A stretch of 64,000 nt of DNA from JBBSEX01 sp038239345 (lineage in GTDB: Bacteria > Acidobacteriota > Terriglobia > Bryobacterales > Bryobacteraceae), in NCBI GenBank assembly GCA_038239345.1, contig JBBSEX010000014.1:77418-141417 (forward strand), in the 5' to 3' direction. Positions 34,396-42,763 of the stretch are shown one piece after another; the stretch's first letter is position 1, and each line of letters opens with the position of its first letter. A model generated the notes under the pieces. That model was not told the DNA's origin. It worked only from the letters and a program-made list of their open reading frames with translations, and searched no databases. The position numbers were made by a program, and so were the translations under genes.

Positions 34396-34845
34396 TCATT
34401 CGCCCATCACCTGCATCAGGATCGTTCGCGCTAGCGGACCATCGTATTCCACGAAGTAAATACGCTGCCGGCCGCCCCGGATCATCTTTCCTTCCTCAAT
34501 GGGAAAAAAGCATTGAATACCACCCAGAATGCTCTTTATGTGATCGCCCGCATTGAAGCCGAGACGGCCATCGAAGTCGAGCAGACGATTGTGATACCAG
34601 CCCCATTTACAACCTTCGGGTGGATGCTTCGGGGACAAACGCTCCAGATGCTCGGGGACATCGCGCTCCAGGCACTCCACGCCTTCCGTCACCACAAGGC
34701 TCGACGTTGTATGTGTAGTGGATACGAAAACCATGCCGTTCTTCATGCCGGAAGCGGCGATGAATTCCTCCACCTGCGGCGTGATATCGATCATCTGGAA
34801 TTCGCGTTTGGAGATAACTTCAAGGCGGTGCAGCTTGACGATCAT
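34396..34845 (-). CDS. YjbQ (UPF0047) family protein
   Basis: 149 aa. The family motif is clear: FVSTTHTTSSLVVTEG, then DVPEHLERLSP, W-G-W-Y-H-N, and DHIKSILGGIQCFFPIEEGK, ending GGRQRIYFVEYDGP. Members form trimers with a conserved metal-like His/Glu site; some show weak thiamine-phosphate synthase activity, but the physiological role is uncertain. ATG 34845 overlaps the stop of the amidohydrolase gene (ATGA); the upstream in-frame start at 34899 would lie within that gene. Its place in a sugar catabolic operon is unusual. Confidence 0.87.
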   Translation of the reverse strand: MIVKLHRLEVISKREFQMIDITPQVEEFIAASGMKNGMVFVSTTHTTSSLVVTEGVECLERDVPEHLERLSPKHPPEGCKWGWYHNRLLDFDGRLGFNAGDHIKSILGGIQCFFPIEEGKMIRGGRQRIYFVEYDGPLARTILMQVMGE

Positions 34846-35696
34846 GCGGCTTCTCCCAACAGGCGTTGGGCATTTACGCGAAAGATCAAATCGAGGCAAT
34901 CGTCCGAGAAGCCGAGAGAGCGAACGGCCCGGGCCATTGCTTTGGTCTCAACACGAGGATTGTCAGAACCAAAGACAAGCTGTTTTCGTAAACTGCGTTC
35001 AAAGACCGTTAAGGGAACTTGCTGCGTCATGGCATAGACCAGAAAGTCCCGCGGGTTGTCGAAGTAAAGGGCGGCAGTATCGAGATAGACGTTGGGATAC
35101 TTCAGAGCGAGTGCGACGGCATCGGTGACCCAAGGCCAAGCCAGGTGCGCCAGAACGATATTGAGAGTAGGGAAGTCGGCGGCAATGTCTTCAAACAGTA
35201 ATGGCTGGCCATACTTCAGCCGGCTCTTTGGTTCCCAACTAAGTCCGGAATGAAATAAGATCGGGATCTTCAGTTCCGCGGCAACTTCGTAAATGGGGTA
35301 ATATTTTTTCTCTGCTGGAAAGAATTCCTGCATCGCCGGATGCAATTTAAGGCCGCGTAATCCGAGGTGGTTGATGGCGGCGCGCAGAGTTTCCGCAGCC
35401 GAAGTTTGGTGCGGATCGACGCTGGCGAAACCGATGAAGCGATCCGTCATACCGCATAATTCGGCGATTTGGTCGTTGGTATAGACGGGGGTTCCGCGTG
35501 AGGTGGTGGAATCGATCGGCAGAATCACGGCCCGATCGATACCCACCAGGTCCATCTCCAGCAGCATCACTTCTAGAGGTTGAAATGCATTGCCGCAGTG
35601 GTACACATCACGGCAAGCCCGCTCAAGTTCAGGATACTTTCGCACCATCTCCCGGATCAGCACGGGATGCGTGTGGAAGTCGATTCCGCCTTTCAA
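34842..35696 (-). CDS. Amidohydrolase-2 family metal-dependent hydrolase
   Basis: About 284 aa TIM-barrel enzyme. Metal ligands: DFHTHP at the N-terminus, the RGLKLHPAMQEFFP strand, LFHSGLSW, the IVLAHLAWPW strand, and the final FGSDNPRV aspartate. Members include decarboxylases, lactonases and uronate isomerase-like hydrolases, so a lactonase role on a sugar-acid lactone is possible. The start is uncertain: TTG 35696 overlaps the kinase stop (TTGA), TTG 35720 would lie inside the kinase gene. Second gene of the minus operon after the PfkB kinase. Confidence 0.82.
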   Translation of the reverse strand: MKGGIDFHTHPVLIREMVRKYPELERACRDVYHCGNAFQPLEVMLLEMDLVGIDRAVILPIDSTTSRGTPVYTNDQIAELCGMTDRFIGFASVDPHQTSAAETLRAAINHLGLRGLKLHPAMQEFFPAEKKYYPIYEVAAELKIPILFHSGLSWEPKSRLKYGQPLLFEDIAADFPTLNIVLAHLAWPWVTDAVALALKYPNVYLDTAALYFDNPRDFLVYAMTQQVPLTVFERSLRKQLVFGSDNPRVETKAMARAVRSLGFSDDCLDLIFRVNAQRLLGEAA

Positions 35697-36640
35697 GCTA
35701 CGACCCCGGACGCGCCACAAAGCTTATGTTCACGAAGCATATTCCTCGCTTGATCGTAAGTCGGTTGAGAGGCCGTGCCGCCGAGCCCTTGCATCGAGAA
35801 CGAGCCGCAGGCCACTCCCAAGCCTAATGCTTCGGTAAGTGAGAGATCGTGTAACCAGCCATGCAGGAAGCCGGCATTGAAAGAATCTCCGGCGCCGGTG
35901 GCATCGATGGTAGGCACTTGCGGGGCCGCCTGGTAGACAATCTGGCCGTTCTCCAGCAACATCGCGCCGCCCGACCCGAGCTTGGCGACGGTCAGCGTAT
36001 GCCCATTCTCTAACTCGCGCAGGCCGTCCTCCGCGTCGCCATGTCCGCTGATGCCGGACAATTCGGAATCGTTTGGAAGGAAAATATCGACATCGCGCAG
36101 AACCTCGGGAAGCTCAGGCCCCCAAACGCCTGCGGGGTCGCAAGCCGGGTCAAGAGAAACAGAAAGTCCAGCCGCGCGGGCCCGCTGAAACAGCTTACCG
36201 ATGCCCGGCCTTAGCGATGTTTGAATGAAGTACGAAGACACATGCAAGTGGTCGCAGCCGGCGAAGAGTTCATCTGGAACATCGTTTTCAGCTAGGCTCA
36301 TGGTCGCGCCTAGAAAGCTCACCAGTGCCCGGTCAGCGGGACCACTAAGGCTGACGGTGATGCCGGTTCGCAGTGCCGGATCGCGCACAACCTGACTAAT
36401 ATCGATTCCCGCCGCCGATAGCGCCTGGAAACATAAATCGCCAGCCGGATCGCATCCAGCCTTTGTAAATACCGATACTTCATTCCCCAATTTCCGCAGA
36501 CCCATTCCCGTAATAAACCCCGAGCTTCCAAGAACTAAGGCGCCATCGTGCATCAGGATCTCGCGGCCAAACACCGGCAACTGACCGGAACCGGCGAGGA
36601 TTACGTCAAGGTTCGTTTCGCCAATAATTAAGATTTTCAT
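35693..36640 (-). CDS. PfkB-family carbohydrate kinase
   Basis: 315 aa ribokinase-type sugar kinase. N-terminal IIGETNLDVILAG, the internal GLSVSLDPACDP strand, and the anion hole with catalytic Asp in DATGAGDSFNAGFLHGW. Transfers phosphate from ATP to a sugar; relatives act on 2-keto-3-deoxygluconate, fructoselysine, ribose or tagatose-phosphate. First gene of the minus operon; a strong sigma-70-like promoter (36681-36709) and a perfect palindrome (36658-36671) lie directly upstream, so it is very likely under the neighbouring LacI regulator. Confidence 0.9.
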   Translation of the reverse strand: MKILIIGETNLDVILAGSGQLPVFGREILMHDGALVLGSSGFITGMGLRKLGNEVSVFTKAGCDPAGDLCFQALSAAGIDISQVVRDPALRTGITVSLSGPADRALVSFLGATMSLAENDVPDELFAGCDHLHVSSYFIQTSLRPGIGKLFQRARAAGLSVSLDPACDPAGVWGPELPEVLRDVDIFLPNDSELSGISGHGDAEDGLRELENGHTLTVAKLGSGGAMLLENGQIVYQAAPQVPTIDATGAGDSFNAGFLHGWLHDLSLTEALGLGVACGSFSMQGLGGTASQPTYDQARNMLREHKLCGASGVVA

Positions 36641-36657
36641 TTCCCAATGGCGAGTGA

Positions 36658-36671
36658 AGTTACCGGTAACT
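36658..36671. promoter_or_regulatory. Perfect 14-bp palindromic operator, AGTTACCGGTAACT (kinase operon)
   Basis: Perfect two-fold symmetry with a central CCGG, a common design for LacI/GalR-family sites. It lies about 10 bases downstream of the -10 box of the kinase-operon promoter, where a bound repressor would block transcription. The half-site GGTAACT recurs upstream of the TonB receptor gene (37901-37914). The sites are seen; binding is inferred. Confidence 0.7.
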
Positions 36672-36680
36672 CAATGTTGG

Positions 36681-36709
36681 AGTTTATCGACGAAAGTTCG
36701 CGATGTCAA
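36681..36709 (-). promoter_or_regulatory. Sigma-70-type promoter of the kinase operon
   Basis: On the minus strand TTGACA (36709-36704), a 17-base spacer, then TAAACT (36686-36681). Near-consensus boxes with ideal spacing, 41 bases before the kinase ATG. The palindrome 36658-36671 follows the -10 box. Confidence 0.65.
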
Positions 36710-36729
36710 GAGGAATAATGATTTCGATC

Positions 36730-36758
36730 TTGACGTTCGTGGCCTGCGCGGCTAGAAT
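36730..36758 (+). promoter_or_regulatory. Sigma-70-type promoter of the LacI-family gene
   Basis: TTGACG (36730-36735), 17-base spacer, TAGAAT (36753-36758). A start of transcription near 36765 excludes the in-frame TTG at 36758 as start codon and supports GTG 36797 or ATG 36830. Back to back with the kinase-operon promoter. Confidence 0.6.
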
Positions 36759-36796
36759 TGGGTCGTCGGATCCCAGTCGCTTCCGCCTTAATAAGC

Positions 36797-37837
36797 GTGG
36801 CTCGCCGCCCCAAAACAAATCGCGTCTCCATGCGAGACATCGCGCGTGACTTGAACGTCTCAGCCATCACTGTTTCCAAAGCTCTCCGTAATCACAAAGA
36901 TATCAGTAAAGCAACGCGGGATCGTGTTCTGCAGCGGATGCGCGAAGTGAATTACGAGCCAAATCTGGCTGCCCGCAGTCTGGCTACGGGCAAAAGCTAC
37001 ATGGTCGGCCTGGTAGTGCCCGATTTGGTTCATCCCTTCTTCGGAGAAATAGCCAAGGCGATCTCTCGTGTGCTGCGGCCCGCCGGTTATAGCCTGGTGA
37101 TTGCTTCTTCCGAGGAAGAATCGGACTTGGAGCGCGCTGAAGTCGAGGCCATGCTCGCCCGCCCAGTGGACGCGCTGATGCTAGCGTCTACGCTCACATC
37201 CCGGCGCGGCGGCATGTTTCAGAAAATAGCCGACCGGGAAGTCCCGCTGGTTATGTTGGATCGGGTGGTTGCCGGTGTAAACGCCGAATTTGTGGGCGTT
37301 GACGACGAAGAACTGGGATTCATCGCGACTCGCCATCTGATTGAGCGAGGATGCCGCCGTATCGCCCATATTGAGGGGCCTGAGATCAGTACAGGCATCG
37401 GGCGGCTCCGCGGATATCGACGTGCCATGGAGCAATTCAAGATCAAGGTTCGGCCCGATTTGTTGGTTCAAATTCCTTCCGGTGATGATCGTGGGGTGGA
37501 GAGCGGCTATCAAGCCATGCAGCAAATGCTGGCGATGAAGAATCCTCCCGACGGGGTTTTCTGTTTCAACGACGAATGCGCGACGGGCGCATTACGGGCG
37601 ACGTTGGATGCGGGCGTTCGGGTTCCACGGGATATGGCGCTTGTCGGCGTTGGAAATATGAAAAACACCGATTTTCTGAAGGTCGCCCTCACTACGATCG
37701 ACCAGAATAGTAGCGAGATCGGCGAGCGTGCGGCGCGCGTTGCCATGAACTTGATGGAAAAGAGAGACACGGTTCTGGCACCGTGTTCTACGTTGGTCCC
37801 CTTTCGTCTCATTGAACGCGAATCTACAAATCGTTAG
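36797..37837 (+). CDS. LacI/GalR-family transcriptional repressor
   Basis: About 346 aa from GTG 36797 (ATG 36830 is an alternative that would still keep the domain). The helix-turn-helix MRDIARDLNVSAITVSKALRNHKDIS is followed by the hinge NLAARSLATGKSYMVGLVVPD, then a periplasmic-binding-protein fold that binds a sugar effector (VVPDLVHPFFGEIAKAI, RGYRRAMEQF, DGVFCFNDECATGALRA). Sits between two divergent operons, each with a palindrome of the same type next to its promoter (36658 and 37901). It should repress both, and probably also responds to an intermediate of the pathway they encode. Confidence 0.93.
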   Translation: MARRPKTNRVSMRDIARDLNVSAITVSKALRNHKDISKATRDRVLQRMREVNYEPNLAARSLATGKSYMVGLVVPDLVHPFFGEIAKAISRVLRPAGYSLVIASSEEESDLERAEVEAMLARPVDALMLASTLTSRRGGMFQKIADREVPLVMLDRVVAGVNAEFVGVDDEELGFIATRHLIERGCRRIAHIEGPEISTGIGRLRGYRRAMEQFKIKVRPDLLVQIPSGDDRGVESGYQAMQQMLAMKNPPDGVFCFNDECATGALRATLDAGVRVPRDMALVGVGNMKNTDFLKVALTTIDQNSSEIGERAARVAMNLMEKRDTVLAPCSTLVPFRLIERESTNR

Positions 37838-37869
37838 ATCCCTTTTTCGTCCTCCTCTAAACTTTTTTC

Positions 37870-37898
37870 TTGACAAACGTGTTTCAGTGACTTAAAAG
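37870..37898 (+). promoter_or_regulatory. Promoter of the TonB receptor operon
   Basis: TTGACA (37870-37875), 17-base spacer, TAAAAG (37893-37898). The -35 box is perfect, the -10 box weaker. The candidate operator at 37901-37914 begins 2 bases after it, the same arrangement as at the kinase operon. Confidence 0.55.
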
Positions 37899-37900
37899 TA

Positions 37901-37914
37901 CTGTACCGGTAACT
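37901..37914. promoter_or_regulatory. Second LacI-type operator (TonB receptor operon)
   Basis: CTGTACCGGTAACT matches the 36658 palindrome at 11 of 14 positions, with the whole right half and the central ACCGGT conserved. Located between the -10 box and the start of the Oar-like receptor gene (37944). Confidence 0.6.
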
Positions 37915-37943
37915 TAAGCCGAATCTCCCAGGGGAGTACTCTC

Positions 37944-40900
37944 ATGGATTGCCTTCCGTGCAACTATTTTCGCCGCGTGACGCTGGCGTCGCTTCTACTC
38001 TTCCTTTCCTTGACCGCGGCTGACACGACGGGTGTCGTCAGTGGCGTGGTAAAAGATTCTTCCGGCGCCGTCGCGGCCAACATCAGCGTGACGCTCGTCA
38101 ACACCGGTACCAATGCCTCGATTGCAATCGCCACCGACGCGGAAGGAACATATTTCTTCCGCAATCTGCCGGTGGGCGAGTACGATCTCACCATTCAGCA
38201 GCCCGGATTTAAAAAGTACGTTTCGAAGAACATTCGGGTTCAAGTTAACGAAACGGCCCGCGTCGATGTCGATCTGCAGGTCGGCGACGTCAACCAGGTC
38301 GTCGACGTATCGGGACAGGTCGAGTTTGTAAACACCACTTCCATTGCCTTACGCACCGTCGTCGATCAGCAGCGGATTGAATCCCTCCCGCTGAACGGAC
38401 GCAATCCAGTGCAGTTGCTGCAGTTGGTGGCGGGCGTTACTCCCGACAACGAAAATGCGAATGTCACTTCCGATACCACCTATCCTGGCGTCACTCCGGT
38501 ATCGGTAAACGGTGGGCGGGCGAATACAACGAACTACATTCTGGATGGCGGGCAGAATAACGATCATTACAGTAATGCGCCAAATCCCATGCCAAATCCA
38601 GATGCGCTACAGGAATTTAGTGTGCAGACAAATAGCTTTAGTGCCGAGTTCGGACGCCAAGCTGGTGGCATCGTGAATGCCGTCACTCGCTCCGGCACTA
38701 ACGATCTGCATGGCAGCGCCTTCTGGTATGTTCGCAACAATGCGTTGAATGCGACCAACTTTTTCGCTCCCACGCTACCCGGTGGAGGCAAGCAAGACGA
38801 TGGACTTAAGCGCAATCAATTCGGCGCCACGATCGGCGGTCCCGTTTTTATTCCCAAAGTCTACAACGGACGTAACAAGACGTTCTTCCTGTATTCCTAT
38901 CAGGGCACGCGCACCCGTGTTGCGCCGTCCACCGTCGAACAGCTGGTTCCAACGGCGGCCCAGCGTGCCGGCGATTTCTCGTCGTCATCCACTCCGCTGA
39001 ACAACCCTGCTGGTGGCGTCTTCCCGAATAACAAGATTCCCGCCGCCCTGCTAAGCCCAATCAGCCAGCAATTGCTCGCGTTTGTTCCGCTTCCCGCGGC
39101 CGGTTCGGACACCATATCGTTCGCGATTCCCAGCATCTTTAATGAGAATCAGAACCTGGTCAAAATCGACCACAACTTTTCCGATAGGAACCGCTTCAGT
39201 GCCAGGTTCTGGGATTCCAAAGCTAGTCAACCGGCGTTCTTAAGTCCGACTAATTTCCTGACGGCGACGCCCGGGCACGTTTGGGAAAACACCAGCGTCG
39301 TGGGAAACGACACGCACACTTTCACTCCTAATGTCGTGAATACAGCCTATTTCAGCTTCAACCGGATGAACAACGCGAACAATCCGATTGTCCCTAAAAG
39401 CTACAACGATCTCGGCGTCAAGATTTACACGCCGCCAATCAAGCAGTTGTACGTCGACGTCAATGGCTACTTCACGCTCGACACCAACGACACAAATACT
39501 TTCTTTCGCCAGGAGATTTCGTACTCCGATACAGTGCGCTGGCAGAAGGGCCGGCACAGTATTAGTTTCGGTGGCGAATATGGGCACGGCGTCGGCGATA
39601 CGTCGAATAACTATCGTGGCAACGGCCACTTTACATTCTCCGGCGATGCGCCCTTTACCGGCGACAGCTTGGCTGATTTCCTGGTTGGTAAGTTCGGTAG
39701 TTTCGAACAAGGCATCGGTGAATACAAGAACACTCGCTTCAACATTATCTCGGCATTCGCGCAGGATTCGTTCCGTGTCAGCCGGCGCCTGACTCTTGAT
39801 CTTGGCATACGCTGGGAACCGTTTCTGCCTTATACCGACACCAACGGAAAACTTTCCGGCTGGAGACCTGGTCAACAATCCACTCGCTATCCGAATGCCC
39901 CGCGAGGCATCCTTTATCCGGGCGATCCCGGTCTTCCCGACGGGGGGTACGATGCATCCTGGAAAAACTTCGGCCCACGCGTGGGATTCGCACTGGACGT
40001 CTTTGGCGATGGCAGCACTGCCGTGCGCGGCGGCTATGGAATCTTTTACGATCGCCCGAATACGATCTCTACCAATAGCGCTGCCAATCAGGCACCCTTT
40101 GGAACGGTTGTCACCCTGAACGGAAATACCACAAATAGTTTTGCCGATCCCTATGCGGGAGCCGTCAATCCGTTTCCTTCGCCGCTGAATCCGCCTAGCA
40201 CTGTGCAGTTTGTCGGACCACTGAATGCGTTTTCGTACGCCGCCAATATGCGCAATTCGTATCTCCAGTCGTACAACTTCACCGTCGAACGGCGCCTGAT
40301 CAAAGACATTTTACTTCGTGTCGCCTACGCCGGATCGAAGGGGACTGACTTGGTGGATATCCGCGAAATCAACCCCGCCATCTACACGCCAGGAGCAACC
40401 ACATCCACCACGAATCAGCGCCGCCCTCTCTATCCGGCGTTCGGCCACGTGAGTTTGGTGGAGCCCGGCAGCACATCGCAATACAATGCCCTTCAAGTGA
40501 CACTGGAGAAGCGTTTCGCCAGAGGTTTCTCTTTCCTGGCGAACTATACATGGTCGAAGTCGATTGATACCGGTTCGTTCGCAAAACAGACCGGGCAGAC
40601 CGTGACGAACCCGTTTAATCTACGTCAGGATAAGGGTGTCTCGGACTTCGACCGGCGGCACGTATTCGTCCTGTCCGGCCTCTGGGACCTCCCGATACAT
40701 CCCAAACAGCGATTCGCTAACTCACTGATCGGCGGCTGGAATCTGACGGGTATCGTATCCGCCCGAAGCGGCTTCCCGTTATACATCACAAGCGGCGCCG
40801 ATAATGCGCGCACTGGTACGGGACGCCAACGACCCGATCTGATCGGTAATCCCTTTTTCCCCGGCGATCGCAGCAGAAACGATGAGATCACGGCTTGGCT

Positions 40901-41180
40901 GAATCCAGCCGCATTCGCGCCGAATGCCTTGGGCACTTTTGGAAACCTGGGACGCAACGCGCTATTCGGCCCGGGTTATTCCACCACGGATCTGGGTCTG
41001 CACAAGGCATTCCCCATTCGCGAGGCTTTCAAAGTGGAATTTCGCTTCGAAGCTTTTAACGCTCTAAATCAGGTAAACCTGCAATCGCCGAATCTCAATC
41101 GGTCGTCTGGAAACTTCATGCGAATCACTAGCGCGAACGATCCTCGGATCCTTCAGTTAGCCTTGCGCCTCGCCTGGTAA
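37944..41180 (+). CDS. Oar-like TonB-dependent outer-membrane receptor with carboxypeptidase-regulatory domain
   Basis: 1078 aa. Signal peptide (VTLASLLLFLSLTAAD); a CarboxypepD-regulatory-like domain at about 28-115 (GVVSGVVKDSSGAVAANISVTL ... PGFKKYVSKNIRVQVNETARVDVDLQVG); a plug region (about 120-240; IESLPLNGRNPVQLLQLVAGV, YILDGGQNNDHY, EFGRQAGGIVNAVTRSGTN); and a long beta-barrel ending in an aromatic residue (LQLALRLAW). Such Oar/SusC-like proteins are abundant in Acidobacteriota and import oligosaccharides or act as adhesins. No SusD-like partner is encoded nearby. First gene of the plus operon downstream of the LacI gene, with its own promoter and operator. Confidence 0.93.
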   Translation: MDCLPCNYFRRVTLASLLLFLSLTAADTTGVVSGVVKDSSGAVAANISVTLVNTGTNASIAIATDAEGTYFFRNLPVGEYDLTIQQPGFKKYVSKNIRVQVNETARVDVDLQVGDVNQVVDVSGQVEFVNTTSIALRTVVDQQRIESLPLNGRNPVQLLQLVAGVTPDNENANVTSDTTYPGVTPVSVNGGRANTTNYILDGGQNNDHYSNAPNPMPNPDALQEFSVQTNSFSAEFGRQAGGIVNAVTRSGTNDLHGSAFWYVRNNALNATNFFAPTLPGGGKQDDGLKRNQFGATIGGPVFIPKVYNGRNKTFFLYSYQGTRTRVAPSTVEQLVPTAAQRAGDFSSSSTPLNNPAGGVFPNNKIPAALLSPISQQLLAFVPLPAAGSDTISFAIPSIFNENQNLVKIDHNFSDRNRFSARFWDSKASQPAFLSPTNFLTATPGHVWENTSVVGNDTHTFTPNVVNTAYFSFNRMNNANNPIVPKSYNDLGVKIYTPPIKQLYVDVNGYFTLDTNDTNTFFRQEISYSDTVRWQKGRHSISFGGEYGHGVGDTSNNYRGNGHFTFSGDAPFTGDSLADFLVGKFGSFEQGIGEYKNTRFNIISAFAQDSFRVSRRLTLDLGIRWEPFLPYTDTNGKLSGWRPGQQSTRYPNAPRGILYPGDPGLPDGGYDASWKNFGPRVGFALDVFGDGSTAVRGGYGIFYDRPNTISTNSAANQAPFGTVVTLNGNTTNSFADPYAGAVNPFPSPLNPPSTVQFVGPLNAFSYAANMRNSYLQSYNFTVERRLIKDILLRVAYAGSKGTDLVDIREINPAIYTPGATTSTTNQRRPLYPAFGHVSLVEPGSTSQYNALQVTLEKRFARGFSFLANYTWSKSIDTGSFAKQTGQTVTNPFNLRQDKGVSDFDRRHVFVLSGLWDLPIHPKQRFANSLIGGWNLTGIVSARSGFPLYITSGADNARTGTGRQRPDLIGNPFFPGDRSRNDEITAWLNPAAFAPNALGTFGNLGRNALFGPGYSTTDLGLHKAFPIREAFKVEFRFEAFNALNQVNLQSPNLNRSSGNFMRITSANDPRILQLALRLAW

Positions 41181-41183
41181 TTT

Positions 41184-42761
41184 ATGTCGATGGGTATTAC
41201 TGTCCGTTCCAGAAGGGCCGTGCTGGCTGCGCTGCCCTTTCTCTTATGTTCGGCTTTGACGATTTGCCCCGCCTCCCGGGGGCAGTCATCGCCGGTTGAG
41301 GTCCAGCGTCTGGATGGTTCGAAGCTAGCGATCCAGAATTTCGCCGAGCATCGCGGTACGGTGCTCATCTTCCTGTCGACTCGCGATCAATCCCCCCAAT
41401 CGGCCCACGACGATGTCCAAAAACTCAATTCAAAGTTTCGCCATCAAAAGGTAATGATGGTGGGCGTGTTCCCGAACCCCGCCGAATCGCCAACCGAAGT
41501 TCGCGATTTCTGCCAGGCCTCGGAATTCACATTTCCCTGTTATCGCGATCCGGAACACAGAGCAGTTCGTCAGCTTGGAGTGAAGGTTACTCCCGAAGTT
41601 TATGTGTTCGATGCGAAGGCCGTGCTGGCCTATCATTCAGGGCTTTCCGGCCTTGAACCGGTGTTGACGAATGTTGTTGCGGGAAAGCCGATGGGGACTC
41701 AGGGGTCGCAAGCGAGCGGCACTCCGATCGACTCGCCGAAGCCTGTCCGTAAAATTGAGCCGCTCGAGTTTATATCTTATTCCTCGGAGTTGATCTTCGA
41801 TAATATTCCTGGCGCTCCCGCGCATCACGCTTCCACCATGACGCTCGCCGCAAACGGGGATTTGCTGGTGACCTGGTACGGCGGCAGCTACGAGTCTTCC
41901 GACGACGAAGCGTTGTTTATCGCGCGCCGGCCGAAGGGCAGCTTGCAGTGGGGCGCGCCGCGGATGCTGGTGCGCAACCCTTCGCAGATGGTGGGCAATG
42001 CGGTTATTTTTACTTTGGGCAACGGCGATGTCTGGATTATTTGGGGACGCATGGAAGCTTCGCAACCGCTGCTCGCGCACACTGGTTGGGATTCTACACG
42101 CCTCTTGTATCGAGTGTCGAAAGATAACGGCAAAACGTGGTCGGCCGATCGGAAGTTTCCGATGGACACCACTGGCTGGCTACCGCGGAACCTGGCGATT
42201 CGTTTGACCGACGGCACAACCGTGGTACCGGTCAGTGATGAAAGAAATGATCGGGACGTTTCCTTTGTACTAATCACCAAGGACAACGGCGCGCACTGGA
42301 CCAAGTCGAGTGTTATGCCGAACTCTGAATCGCAAGGGGAACAACCTGCTATTACGCAGCGGCAAGATGGATCTCTACTGGCGTTCTTGCGCACAAAGCC
42401 CCGCTTGTTGCAGACGGAATCCACCGATGGCGGGGCTACGTGGTCGGCCGCGAAGGCCACCGAGTTGAAGAATCCCGATGCGGCGATTAGCGTTTGCAAG
42501 CTGAAAGACGGCACCCTGGTGCTTGTGTGGAACAACAGCGAAACAAGCCGGTCGCAACTGCACATTGCGCGGTCAACCGACGGGGGCAAAACTTGGAGCG
42601 AGCCGCTGTTGCTGGAATCGAATCCTGGCGAATATTCTTATCCTTCCACCATGCAAACGCCAGACGGGAAAATCCACATCATCTATACCTACCGCCGATT
42701 TTCAATCAAGCACGTGGAGATGAATGAGAATTGGCTCGTAAAGATGAACAGGTCCAATTAG
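41184..42761 (+). CDS. Fusion of a redoxin-like domain and a sialidase-fold propeller
   Basis: 525 aa, signal peptide at the N-terminus (AVLAALPFLLCSALTICPASRG). Residues about 30-165 have the thioredoxin/AhpC-TSA fold (GSKLAIQNFAEHRGTVLIFLS...RQLGVKVTPEVYVFDAKAVLAYHSG), but the position of the redox Cys pair reads STRDQSPQS, so redox activity is unlikely. Residues about 190-525 form a sialidase-type propeller with four Asp boxes: SKDNGKTW (about 312), TKDNGAHW (366), STDGGATW (413) and STDGGKTW (466). Starts 3 bases after the receptor stop. It probably acts outside the cytoplasm on the operon's glycan; sialic acid or another ulosonic acid such as Kdo is possible (GH33 covers several). Confidence 0.8.
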   Translation: MSMGITVRSRRAVLAALPFLLCSALTICPASRGQSSPVEVQRLDGSKLAIQNFAEHRGTVLIFLSTRDQSPQSAHDDVQKLNSKFRHQKVMMVGVFPNPAESPTEVRDFCQASEFTFPCYRDPEHRAVRQLGVKVTPEVYVFDAKAVLAYHSGLSGLEPVLTNVVAGKPMGTQGSQASGTPIDSPKPVRKIEPLEFISYSSELIFDNIPGAPAHHASTMTLAANGDLLVTWYGGSYESSDDEALFIARRPKGSLQWGAPRMLVRNPSQMVGNAVIFTLGNGDVWIIWGRMEASQPLLAHTGWDSTRLLYRVSKDNGKTWSADRKFPMDTTGWLPRNLAIRLTDGTTVVPVSDERNDRDVSFVLITKDNGAHWTKSSVMPNSESQGEQPAITQRQDGSLLAFLRTKPRLLQTESTDGGATWSAAKATELKNPDAAISVCKLKDGTLVLVWNNSETSRSQLHIARSTDGGKTWSEPLLLESNPGEYSYPSTMQTPDGKIHIIYTYRRFSIKHVEMNENWLVKMNRSN

Positions 42762-42763
42762 TA

